This document shows positions 14,705-20,687 of a stretch of 20,687 bases of DNA, in pieces (positions within the stretch are counted from its first letter, which is position 1; the number at the start of each line of letters is the position of its first letter). Below the pieces are notes generated by a model. That model was not told the origin of the DNA. It searched no databases and saw only the letters and a list, made by a program, of their open reading frames with translations. Position numbers and translations under genes: made by a program. Source of the stretch: a virus; IMG/VR virus record IMGVR_UViG_3300029893_000084, positions 1-20,687 of that record; one strand, given 5' to 3'.

Positions 14705-15253
14705 TCAGTCTCCTTGCCGCTGTGCGGCTTGCTGTTGTGCCAGTTGACGCATGCGCAGGGCCCAGGCCTTGTCCGGGGCCCCGCAAATCTCGCGTGTCGC
14801 TCCCGAGAGCCCACGCACCCGAGGGCCGTACCGTTCCGCCAGCGCCCGCACGCCACCGGCGTAGCGCTCATACCCGTGTGTGAGAGGCACCCCGGCGAAG
14901 ACCACCCCGGCCAGGCCCAGCGGCCCCAGCAGGAGCCGCGCGGCCTGCACCACGCTGCCTCCGGAGGTCTCCACCGGCTGCAGCGGATACACTTCCACGC
15001 CGTAGGCCTCGGCCGCCCCGGTCTTGCAGGACAGGAGCCTGCAGCCCGGCGCCAGGCCAGCCCATTGGCTCAGGGCCGCGGCATGGTAGGAGTACCAGTA
15101 GTCCACCTGCCGGTACCCGGCCTGCCAAAGCCCGGCCTGCCAGAACCCGGATTCGTTGATGCAACAGATGCGGCACCGCGCCCGGCTGATGCGCCGCCAC
15201 GCGGCCAGATCCGCACACAGGGTGGGGCCCATGCCCACGATCACGCAGATCAT
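14705..15253 (-). CDS. Rossmann-like protein of unknown function in the head-tail joining region
   Basis: A 182-residue protein beginning MICVIVGMGPTLCADLAAW at an ATGA overlap with the gp37-like gene. A first strand-Gly-loop (VIVGMGPTL), a Tyr/Trp-rich middle (YRQVDYWYSYHAA) and a second strand region (TSGGSVVQAARLLL, then LAGVVFAGVPLT) suggest an alpha/beta nucleotide-fold, and the late segment VRGLSGATREICGAP resembles a block in phage proteins distantly like the MptE/DUF115 group. Seven Cys residues, four of them at 13, 27, 30 and 31. It is an accessory gene inserted between head completion and tail tube genes. Structural role is doubtful; it may be an enzyme. A 15-base tandem repeat lies within it. 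Confidence 0.55.
   Translation of the reverse strand: MICVIVGMGPTLCADLAAWRRISRARCRICCINESGFWQAGLWQAGYRQVDYWYSYHAAALSQWAGLAPGCRLLSCKTGAAEAYGVEVYPLQPVETSGGSVVQAARLLLGPLGLAGVVFAGVPLTHGYERYAGGVRALAERYGPRVRGLSGATREICGAPDKAWALRMRQLAQQQAAQRQGD
15116..15150. repeat. 15-bp tandem repeat in the Rossmann-like gene
   Basis: CCCGGCCTGCCAAAG (15116-15130) is followed by CCCGGCCTGCCAGAA (15131-15145) and a third partial CCCGG. On the minus strand this encodes the pentapeptide repeats FWQAG and LWQAG followed by a diverged YRQV. The period is a multiple of three. Confidence 0.8.
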
Positions 15254-15717
15254 ATCCGCACCTCCGTGCTCACCATCCATTCCGAGGCGTACATGGCCAG
15301 CTCCGCCTTGAGGCTCACCGCGTATTCCCGGCCCGGTTGGAGCAGTCCCCCGGCCGTGACGCGGCACCCGCAGAGCAGCTGCTGCACCCCCTCCAGCAGA
15401 GCGTAGCAGCCAGGATTGCGCGGCCCTCCGGCCACGGCCTCGTGCAGCTCCCTGAGGCTCTGGTCCGCCACCAGCACCACCCAGGTCCAGCGCTGGCGCA
15501 GCATGGCGCCGCTGAGCGCGTTGTCCCGACGCCCCAACATGACGAGCACCGCGGGCAGGCGCGGCAGCTGCGGCCGGGCCGCGCCCTCCGCCACCTCCCT
15601 GAGGCTGGCCGTGCTGGCCCAGGCCCGCACCGTGGCGCCCAGCCGCTCCCGCAGGGGCAACAGCAACGCCACCAGTTCGTCTTCCAATGACTTGGCTTGG
15701 TTGTGAGGGGCCGTCAT
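15250..15717 (-). CDS. Mu gp37-like protein (DUF1834 type), head-tail joining
   Basis: A 155-residue protein overlapping the upstream gene by ATGA. The order gp36-like, gpG-like, then this gene, with a helical opening (SLEDELVALLLPLRERLG), a central LPAVLVMLGRRDN and RWTWVVLVADQSLRELHEA, and a late LLQPGREYAVSLKAELAMY strand region, fits the gp37/DUF1834 family of Mu-like phages, thought to act in head completion or tail attachment. The middle WTWVVLVAD strand and C-terminal strand pair are typical of tail terminator folds, so a tail terminator role is possible. Confidence 0.65.
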   Translation of the reverse strand: MTAPHNQAKSLEDELVALLLPLRERLGATVRAWASTASLREVAEGAARPQLPRLPAVLVMLGRRDNALSGAMLRQRWTWVVLVADQSLRELHEAVAGGPRNPGCYALLEGVQQLLCGCRVTAGGLLQPGREYAVSLKAELAMYASEWMVSTEVRI

Positions 15718-16157
15718 AGTGCACCTTCCAGGGCTTCACGCAGGATGGTCGCCACATAGTCCTGGTCCAGGTCCTCGGAGCTCGGCAAATAGGGCCGGGC
15801 AGGCAGGGTCACCCGACGCTGCCGGGGCCCCGCATCTCCACCCAGTTGATGGATGGCCGCGTATTCCAGACCCGAACCCACCGCCACCTCCCGGGCCGAG
15901 GCCTGGACGTCCAGCTCGTTACGCAGAATGGCGGTGTCCACCAGGGTCAGGCCGCCCTCTGCCAGGGCGCGCCCCGAGGGCAACCAGGCCGCACCCCCGG
16001 GGCTGCGCTGCCCCTCGAAGGCGTCGAGGGCCAGGGACCGGGCATGCTCTCCCACGGCCGCCAGGGCCTCGCTCAGGTCCGGCAGTCCCTGCAGGAGCAG
16101 CTTGGCGCGCTGCGGACCCTGCAACCGCAGGTCCAGCTCCAGCCGCACCCCGGCCAT
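15714..16157 (-). CDS. Mu gpG-like virion morphogenesis protein
   Basis: A 147-residue protein starting MAGVRLELDLRLQGPQRAKL at a TGATG overlap; longer upstream starts only read through the gp36-like gene. The pattern LEALGEHARSLALDAFEGQR-like (here AAVGEHARSLALDAFEGQRS), PSGRALAEGGLTLVDTAILR, then YAAIHQLGG and LPARPYLPSSEDLD, is characteristic of the Mu gpG/P2 gpS-type virion morphogenesis family, where the I-H-(Q)-(L/F)-GG and PARP(Y/F)L motifs are diagnostic. It is a head-tail completion protein working between capsid and tail. Confidence 0.85.
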   Translation of the reverse strand: MAGVRLELDLRLQGPQRAKLLLQGLPDLSEALAAVGEHARSLALDAFEGQRSPGGAAWLPSGRALAEGGLTLVDTAILRNELDVQASAREVAVGSGLEYAAIHQLGGDAGPRQRRVTLPARPYLPSSEDLDQDYVATILREALEGAL

Positions 16158-16609
16158 CAGTAGCGCCCTCCCAGATCCCCGAAGAGCGGCGGAGGGGCCG
16201 CCACCGTCACCCCGGCCGCAGGCTCGGCCTGCACAGGTGCCCCTGGGGTGGCCCCCAGGGGCACCTTGCCCGCCGCGATCCGCTCCAGAAGCCGCAGGCA
16301 CCGGGCGTACTCATCCTCCCACCGCTTGGCATCCAGCTGCGGCCGCCGCGCATAGAGGTTGCGCACCGTGAGCTTGGCCGCGGTCAAGCGGATCAGCGAC
16401 GGCACCTGACGCAGCGGCACCGGCGCCACTGCGGCCACATGGGCGTCGATCTCCCGGTCCGCGGCGGCCATGGCTGCTGCCAGGGCATCCTTGGGCCGCC
16501 CACCGAGGTAGGATACTTCGCCCTGCCTGGGGTCCGTGTCGTCCACCAGGTCCTGCAGGGCGCGCTCACCGATGAGCGCCAGGACATCCTGGGCCGTGCA
16601 GTAGCCCAC
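16157..16609 (-). CDS. Mu gp36-like head-tail connector (DUF1320)
   Basis: A 150-residue protein with a GTG start directly after the capsid gene's TAG; AGGAGG lies just upstream of it. It begins with Y-C-T-A-QDVLALIGERALQDLVDD, continues with KDALAAAMAAADREIDAHVA and LTAAKLTVRNLYARR, and so matches the helical DUF1320/gp36 adaptor family that follows the capsid gene in Mu-like phages. The C-terminal 40 residues are Pro/Ala/Gly-rich and probably disordered. Role: adaptor at the portal or neck. Confidence 0.85.
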   Translation of the reverse strand: MGYCTAQDVLALIGERALQDLVDDTDPRQGEVSYLGGRPKDALAAAMAAADREIDAHVAAVAPVPLRQVPSLIRLTAAKLTVRNLYARRPQLDAKRWEDEYARCLRLLERIAAGKVPLGATPGAPVQAEPAAGVTVAAPPPLFGDLGGRY

Positions 16610-17611
16610 CTAGCCCTCCTGCTGCGCCGTCACCGTGGCCCAGCAGATGGCCTGCGGCACGGGCACGGGAAACGGTTTGGAGCGCCCCACGATCTTGACC
16701 CCGGACGGGTCGTCCTGGCGGATGGGCTTGCTGTAGTAGGGCAGGGGGCGCAGCTTGGCGTCCAGGTCGTCCAGGGCGCAGTAGAACAGCGTGTGCACCG
16801 CGTCTTCGGCCCAGGCCATGATCTTGTGGTCGTCCACCTTGGCGGTCATGGCGCCGGTTTCGGGGTTGCGGTAGCGCTCCACCATCTTCTCGATCTTGTA
16901 GCCGCCCACGATCACGTAGCCTTCACCCACCTCCACCTTGAGCTTGGCCCGCTTGTCCTCGGTGTACACGTCGGCCAGGGCCAGCAGCGCCACGAAGGCG
17001 AACTTGCCCGCCCAGAAGGTGACCTTTCCGCCGTACCCGGCCTCCGTCACCAGGGTCTCCATGTCCTGCAGGTGGAAGTAGACCTTGCGCAGGGTGGCCT
17101 CCGCGGCGCTCCAGAGCACGTCCGGCGTGTAGGCGAGGGTCTCGCCGAACTGCACCGTGTAGGTCTCGTACCCGCCCCCCTCTACGGCCACGGGCCAGCG
17201 CACCGTGCCGGTCAGGGCCGTGGCCGCCAGACCTTCGGTGGTCGCGCGACAGATGCGCCGCAGCCGGTCGTCGATCCCGGCCAGCCGGGCCTCGATGCTC
17301 TCCGCCCCCAGCACCTGCAGGTTGTTGAGGTCCGCCGCGTCGAGCCGGTCGTGCTGCGCCACCTCGTATGGCTCATACGCCGCCAGGCTCACGGGCCCGC
17401 CACCCGTGGGCAGGGACGGCCCCCCGCGCAGGATCAGCGGGGCGGGCAGGGCCAGATCGGTGATGTCCTGGCGTCCCACCAGTGCCAGAGGGTGATTGAT
17501 TTTGCGCTTGAACACGCGGTCCACCACCGCGGACTGCAGCGGGGGCAGGCTTTTGAGCCGCTGCACCACGGCCTGGGGGGTAAAATAGGGTCGCAAATCC
17601 AGAAGTGACAT
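16610..17611 (-). CDS. Major capsid protein (lambda E-like fold family)
   Basis: A 333-residue shell protein of the phage major capsid protein E type (341 residues in lambda). The N-terminal MSLLDLRPYFTPQAVVQRLK and NHPLALVGRQDI segments, the conserved YEPYEVAQHDRLDAADLNNL block, the DRLRRICRATTEGL helix, VTFWAGKFAFVALLAL, and the closing KPFPVPVPQAICWATV are all typical. AAGGAGG stands 9 bases before the ATG. It follows the decoration-like gene and is followed immediately by the gp36-like gene. Together with the protease-scaffold gene it is the core of prohead assembly. Confidence 0.9.
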   Translation of the reverse strand: MSLLDLRPYFTPQAVVQRLKSLPPLQSAVVDRVFKRKINHPLALVGRQDITDLALPAPLILRGGPSLPTGGGPVSLAAYEPYEVAQHDRLDAADLNNLQVLGAESIEARLAGIDDRLRRICRATTEGLAATALTGTVRWPVAVEGGGYETYTVQFGETLAYTPDVLWSAAEATLRKVYFHLQDMETLVTEAGYGGKVTFWAGKFAFVALLALADVYTEDKRAKLKVEVGEGYVIVGGYKIEKMVERYRNPETGAMTAKVDDHKIMAWAEDAVHTLFYCALDDLDAKLRPLPYYSKPIRQDDPSGVKIVGRSKPFPVPVPQAICWATVTAQQEG

Positions 17612-17632
17612 GTCGCGTTGCCTCCTTGTGTG

Positions 17633-18220
17633 TTACACGGCCACGATGCCGCGCCGCTGCAATGCCCGCAGCACCGCCACGTCAGGCGCGGCCTGGGCCG
17701 CCCCCACCTTGAGCAGCCCACGCCGCACGGCCCCCAGCTGAATGCACAGGGCGGCCGGGGTCTGGGCCGGATCCGTTGCCTGGTCCAGCACCAGCACCGG
17801 AGCCGGAGTGTAGATAGCGGCCACGTCCACCGAGCCCGGGGCGGCGTTGAAGGTCACCCGCACCAGCCCCGTCTGGTAGTTCACGCGCCCCGTGCCCCCG
17901 GCAGACCCGGTCAACACGGCGCAGCCGTCGTCCGTGAAGGTCTCCGTCCCATCCGTGACGCTCAGGCTGCCGGGCTCCATCTCGCTCAGCGCCATGACGA
18001 AGGACTTGTTGACCCCGTCCCCCTCGCCCAGGAGGACCTGCAGGGGGCCGTAGGGCACCCCCAGGTGCGCGGGGTTGCGGCCGAGGATCAGGCCGCAGGG
18101 CCAGGTCCCGGCCAGGGCCGAGACCGCCAGCATCACCGTTGTCAGGAGCGGCGTATAGCTCTCGGCCCGGGCCCGCTCCTGTGCGTATGATCCGCTGTGC
18201 AGATTGCCGCTGATCACCAT
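17633..18220 (-). CDS. Probable capsid decoration / head-fibre-like protein
   Basis: A 195-residue protein. The ATG at 18220 was chosen (GGGAGG 5 bases upstream) over a GTG 15 bases before it. N-terminal SGNLHSGSYAQERARAES, then YTPLLTTVMLAVSAL, resemble decoration-type proteins that precede the major capsid gene in Mu-like prophages. The middle has a beta-sandwich module of the kind EPGSLSVTDGTETFTDDGC with GTGRVNYQTGLVRVTFNAAP. The C-terminal part ends with a helix and VLRALQRRGIVAV. Position between protease-scaffold and major capsid protein agrees with a capsid-stabilising role. Confidence 0.7.
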   Translation of the reverse strand: MVISGNLHSGSYAQERARAESYTPLLTTVMLAVSALAGTWPCGLILGRNPAHLGVPYGPLQVLLGEGDGVNKSFVMALSEMEPGSLSVTDGTETFTDDGCAVLTGSAGGTGRVNYQTGLVRVTFNAAPGSVDVAAIYTPAPVLVLDQATDPAQTPAALCIQLGAVRRGLLKVGAAQAAPDVAVLRALQRRGIVAV

Positions 18221-18238
18221 ATTAGCCTCCCGCACGCG

Positions 18239-18712
18239 TTACACGTGCCTGTTGATGTCCGTGGTATCCAGGCGCGGGGCCTCGCCCCCGCCTGCCCCGC
18301 CCGACCCGCCCGACCCGGCCGGCCCCGCGAACTCCCGGAACAACCCGTGGCCGGAGCCGCGCTCCAGCTGCGCCAGGAAGTCCTCGTCCGCGGGCACCTG
18401 CTGCGTGCTGCCGTCCGACGCCGCGAAACTGAGCGTCCGCCCCCCGGCTGCCAGGGCCTCGGCATAGGCCCGCACCCGCGGCAAATCTCCGGGCAGCAGC
18501 TTTCCGTCCTTGACCAGGGCGCCCAGCCGCGCCTCGCGCTTGAGCCGCACCTGTTCCGTTTTGTAGGCCGCGAACGCTGCCTTTTCTTCGTCCAGGGTCT
18601 TGGCACTGTCCGTCAGTTCCGCTTCCTTTGCGGCCAGGGCCTCCTGCAACTCGGCCAGGCGCTTGGTGAGCTCCTCGATCTCCTGCTTGAGGGCTGCTAC
18701 GTCCTTGTCCAC
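18239..18712 (-). CDS. Nested scaffold protein (internal start within the protease gene)
   Basis: Within the protease frame, a GTG at 18712 (codon 156) is preceded by AAGAGGAGG with a 5-base spacer, as strong a ribosome site as those of the stand-alone genes here. Starting there gives a 157-residue product that omits the protease domain and keeps the coiled coil (DKDVAALKQEIEELTKRLAE onward), the domain that would scaffold the prohead. This reproduces the arrangement of Mu I/Z and lambda C/Nu3, where a scaffold is made from the 3' part of the protease gene. Internal initiation is predicted from sequence, not shown. Confidence 0.7.
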   Translation of the reverse strand: MDKDVAALKQEIEELTKRLAELQEALAAKEAELTDSAKTLDEEKAAFAAYKTEQVRLKREARLGALVKDGKLLPGDLPRVRAYAEALAAGGRTLSFAASDGSTQQVPADEDFLAQLERGSGHGLFREFAGPAGSGGSGGAGGGEAPRLDTTDINRHV

Positions 18713-19177
18713 GATATCCTCCTCTTGCTGAGGGTAAGTTTCCGGCCCCGCCAACCGCAGCAGGGCCTGTGTATCCGGGGCAGCCAGGCGCACGCCGTCC
18801 AGCGGCTGGAGTCCCTTGATGCCCGGGGCCGCGGCCCCCAGCAGTCCCACGTGCACCAGCCGCCACTGCGGCGTCACGGCCGGGCTCACATGCCGGTAGT
18901 GTCCGGCGCGCACCGCCGCGGCCACCGCCTCGGGCACGGCGCGGAACCTGGCCAACAGCCGGTCCCCTTGCACCCGCAGGGCAGTGGCCCAGCCGTAGGC
19001 CGGATCCCCTACCTTGGGATGCCCGAAGACCAGCGGCACCCCGTCGGCGGCATCCGCCAGGGGCGTGCCCGCCATGGCCTGCAGCTCCTCCGGCCCGATG
19101 CGCACCGTGGCGCCGCTCATGTCCGTCCAGACCCCGGTCCGGGCGATCTCCACCCAGTCTCCCGCGTCCTGTGGCAT
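18239..19177 (-). CDS. Mu gpI-like prohead protease with C-terminal scaffold domain
   Basis: A 312-residue protein. The ATG at 19177 has AAGGAGG 5 bases upstream and is preferred to a TTG 69 bases earlier. Residues 1-125 match the Mu I protease family: PLVFGHPKVGDPAYGWATAL (48-67), GDRLLARF, a GHYRHVSPA block (92-100) and RLVHVGLLGAAAPGIKGL (106-123). H53 and S98 are the likely catalytic pair by analogy. Residues about 158-215 are a charged coiled coil (KQEIEELTKRLAELQEAL) serving as scaffold, followed by a Gly-rich stretch (286-299) and a short C-terminal tail that may bind capsid. It cleaves itself and head proteins during maturation. An internal start gives the scaffold alone. Confidence 0.85.
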   Translation of the reverse strand: MPQDAGDWVEIARTGVWTDMSGATVRIGPEELQAMAGTPLADAADGVPLVFGHPKVGDPAYGWATALRVQGDRLLARFRAVPEAVAAAVRAGHYRHVSPAVTPQWRLVHVGLLGAAAPGIKGLQPLDGVRLAAPDTQALLRLAGPETYPQQEEDIVDKDVAALKQEIEELTKRLAELQEALAAKEAELTDSAKTLDEEKAAFAAYKTEQVRLKREARLGALVKDGKLLPGDLPRVRAYAEALAAGGRTLSFAASDGSTQQVPADEDFLAQLERGSGHGLFREFAGPAGSGGSGGAGGGEAPRLDTTDINRHV

Positions 19178-19244
19178 CCAGTCCTCCTTGTGGGCCGCTT
19201 GACGTCCCGGCCCGGTGCTGGCAGAACTAGCCCACGCACGCACC

Positions 19245-19278
19245 AAGGGCCGCGCTGAAATCTTTCAGCGCGGCCCTT
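19245..19278. terminator. Perfect 16-bp inverted repeat in the protease leader
   Basis: AAGGGCCGCGCTGAAA (19245-19260) and TTTCAGCGCGGCCCTT (19263-19278) are exact reverse complements separated by 2 bases. The RNA hairpin would be very stable. There is no T-run after it in either direction, so it is not a classic intrinsic terminator; a U-less terminator, an attenuator, an mRNA-stabilising leader hairpin, or a protein-binding palindrome are all possible. It lies 68 bases before the protease ATG. Confidence 0.55.
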
Positions 19279-19316
19279 GACGTTCACGGGTCCGGGTCCA
19301 ACACGGGACCACCCCC

Positions 19317-19338
19317 ATTATACGGCCATTATACGGCC
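19317..19338 (-). promoter_or_regulatory. Tandem TATAAT repeat, candidate promoter or operator
   Basis: On the minus strand GGCCGTATAAT is repeated back to back, putting exact TATAAT hexamers at 19333-19328 and 19322-19317. A matching -35 is weak (CAAATT at 17 bases from the second box; TTGCGT too close to the first), so an activator may be needed, as for Mu late promoters. A start just downstream would give a leader of about 130 bases containing the 16-bp hairpin, ahead of the protease gene. Confidence 0.4.
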
Positions 19339-19529
19339 TAATTTGCACGCAACCCCGGTCCGGGCTGTCTTGACCCGTCCGGCACCCTCCCGCGCCCCTG
19401 CGGGCCGCCTGGCGCGCCTGACAAGGTGCTTGACTTTTCGCGCACGAGCAATATTGTGTCTCTTCCGGTCGCCGTAGTAACCAACCCGCCGGGGAGGGAT
19501 CGGTTTGGCGGCGAGCTCAGGGCACCGGC

Positions 19530-20687
19530 TTACCTGAGCGTTTCCCGGTACAGCAGCACACCCTGCCGTTCCTGCTCCAGATACCCTTCCACCGCCTGTT
19601 GGCTGCGCCCGGCTTTGGGCGAGAAGGCCGTTGCGCCGTGCCAGTAGGGGCCGAAAAGCGAAAACGACGCGTAACCGCCCAGCCCGCTCCCGGACTCCCG
19701 GCGGAACAACCTGATGCACTTCAGCCTCACATAGACCTTGTCCCGCCACTTCCTTGGTCGGCTCGCGTTACCCTCGATGGTCACAGTGTCCCACCACACC
19801 TCGTAGGGGCTTTGCAGCGTGTGCGCCAGCAGCCGCAGGTATTCGCCCTTGTCGCGCCACGCCCCCTTGAGCTCTCCGGTGCGTTTGTCCGTGAACAGCC
19901 CTTTGTCGATGACCAGCGGATAATTTCCGGGCAGGCGCAACACCGCGCTGCCGCCCAGGGTCGTCACGCCGAACTCACGCAGGAACGTGCGGACTTGGTC
20001 CTCCTTGCTCATCGCCTTCGGCAGCAGGTCGCCCGGACGCACTACGTGGATGTGCCTGGCATCGATCTCACCCAGCGGCACCTTGCATCCCGTCCCCGCA
20101 AACATCCCCTTGCCGTCCTTGCACAACGTCGGCATGGGCAGCGGCACCAGCTCCCCGTCCAGCTCCCGGGGCGAGAGCCCCGCCAACCAATCCCGACCCA
20201 CGTTGCGCCCGAACCCGGGATCCGGCGCGGGCAGCACCTGCCGTACCTCCCCGGTCACCGGGTCCACCCACTCGCGCTTCCCGGGCAGCTCCTCCTGCAC
20301 CGTGAGCCCGCGTTGCTCCATCTCCCGCGCGGACAAGCTCTGCACCGTGCACCTGCAGTTGAAGCCGTTGGGCGGGTAGTACTGGTCCCAGAACGGGTGG
20401 CCGTGCGGGTAGACCAGGCCGTGCAGCAGCGCGTGCTCCGGCCGCACCCGCAGGTCTCGCACGGCCGAGTAGCGCCAGTAGGGGCGCAGCCCGGTGCTCT
20501 CCTGCAGCTGGGCATAGCGCCCGGCCTGGTAGGCAGTTTGCAGGTTGGTCCGGAAGATGGTGTCCAGCCGGTGGTCGCGCAACAGCGCCGCGGGCGTCTT
20601 GCCCTCCGCGCCAAGTATCGTGCGCGCCTCCCGCTTCCAGGCCTGCAGGCTTTTGCCCTCTTGCATGGCCTTCTGCAGCGACGCATG
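19530..20687 (-). CDS. MuF-like head morphogenesis protein with C-terminal PBECR-like nuclease domain (5' end outside window)
   Basis: The frame is open to the window's right edge (seven more residues before the first in-window Met at 20666), so the N-terminus is missing. Residues below are counted from that Met. Residues 30-125 match the Mu F minor head domain: RLDTIFRTNLQTAYQAGRY, RYSAVRDLRVRPEHALLHG, FWDQYYPPNGFNCRC. After a linker with GKREWVDP and a Pro-rich stretch, residues about 200-350 form a separate domain: RHIHVVRPGD, DKGLFTDKRTGELKGAWRDK, LQSPYEVWWDT, KVYVRLKCIRLFRRE, GYASFSLFG. I read this as the phage Barnase/EndoU/colicin/RelE-like (PBECR) nuclease family, known as a C-terminal fusion to MuF proteins. 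The head part helps load the portal and may enter the cell with DNA; the nuclease role is inferred. Confidence 0.82.
   Translation of the reverse strand, partial: HASLQKAMQEGKSLQAWKREARTILGAEGKTPAALLRDHRLDTIFRTNLQTAYQAGRYAQLQESTGLRPYWRYSAVRDLRVRPEHALLHGLVYPHGHPFWDQYYPPNGFNCRCTVQSLSAREMEQRGLTVQEELPGKREWVDPVTGEVRQVLPAPDPGFGRNVGRDWLAGLSPRELDGELVPLPMPTLCKDGKGMFAGTGCKVPLGEIDARHIHVVRPGDLLPKAMSKEDQVRTFLREFGVTTLGGSAVLRLPGNYPLVIDKGLFTDKRTGELKGAWRDKGEYLRLLAHTLQSPYEVWWDTVTIEGNASRPRKWRDKVYVRLKCIRLFRRESGSGLGGYASFSLFGPYWHGATAFSPKAGRSQQAVEGYLEQERQGVLLYRETLR

Larger units (their letters stand above)
19178..19529. other. Gap between head morphogenesis and protease genes with regulatory-looking structure
   Basis: This 352-base gap is unusually long for so compact a gene cluster and I find no supported gene in it. 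Reading in the gene direction, it has a tandem 11-base repeat containing two TATAAT boxes (19338-19317), then a perfect 16-bp hairpin (19278-19245), then the protease ribosome site. On the plus strand a TTGACT/TATTGT pair with a 16-base spacer sits at 19430-19457. The layout suggests a second transcription start for the protease-to-tail block. Confidence 0.5.

Noticed and set aside
14705-15757. Longer N-terminal extension of the Rossmann-like protein
   Set aside because: It reads through the gp37-like gene out of frame; the ATGA start at 15253 gives the meaningful protein.
15719-17608. Plus-strand open frame of 629 codons
   Set aside because: Antisense across four well-supported head genes; composition typical of a shadow frame.
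1-20687. CRISPR array, tRNA or rRNA gene, insertion sequence, attachment site
   Set aside because: No regularly spaced repeats, no tRNA-like cloverleaf, no transposase frame and no prophage-end signature were seen; the only repeats are short in-gene duplications and hairpins.

Overview
The window is the late half of a Mu-like (transposable) prophage. Every supported gene is on the minus strand, so the map is read from right (20687) to left (1). The host DNA is very GC-rich, Shine-Dalgarno sites are strong (AAGGAGG type), and genes are packed with ATGA or TGATG stop/start overlaps. A Desulfovibrio-like delta-proteobacterial host would fit, but that is an inference from composition and gene style only. 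No transposase, lysis, host or attachment-site sequence lies in the window, so neither prophage end is visible.

Head region (20687 to about 14705): a MuF-type head morphogenesis protein (5' end outside the window) with a C-terminal extension resembling the PBECR phage nuclease family; a 352-base gap with a perfect 16-bp hairpin and tandem TATAAT boxes; a Mu gpI-type protease whose C-terminal half is a coiled-coil scaffold with its own in-frame GTG start and Shine-Dalgarno site; a decoration-like protein; the major capsid protein; then gp36-like, gpG-like and gp37-like head-tail joining proteins and a Rossmann-like protein of unknown role.

Tail region (14702 to 1052): a tail tube candidate, a tail assembly chaperone with a second reading frame that looks like a -1 programmed frameshift product, and a 1536-residue tape measure. 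I see no contractile sheath gene, so the tail is probably long and flexible, as in the B3/D3112 group of Mu-like siphophages. After the tape measure come a small beta-rich protein, three consecutive fibre-segment genes, an unknown 134-residue protein, three tip/baseplate proteins (one with an Ig-like module, one an RCC1-like propeller), a conserved baseplate-type protein, a small Cys-rich protein and a tail hub protein.

Left end (896 to 1): a com-mom pair. Com is a small zinc-ribbon RNA-binding regulator. Mom is the DNA-adenine modifying acyltransferase-like enzyme that protects phage DNA from restriction. The mom frame is open to the window edge, begins at a GTG inside com, and both its Shine-Dalgarno site and GTG are buried in a two-part hairpin. 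This matches the known Com-controlled translation logic of phage Mu and is the most striking regulatory structure here.
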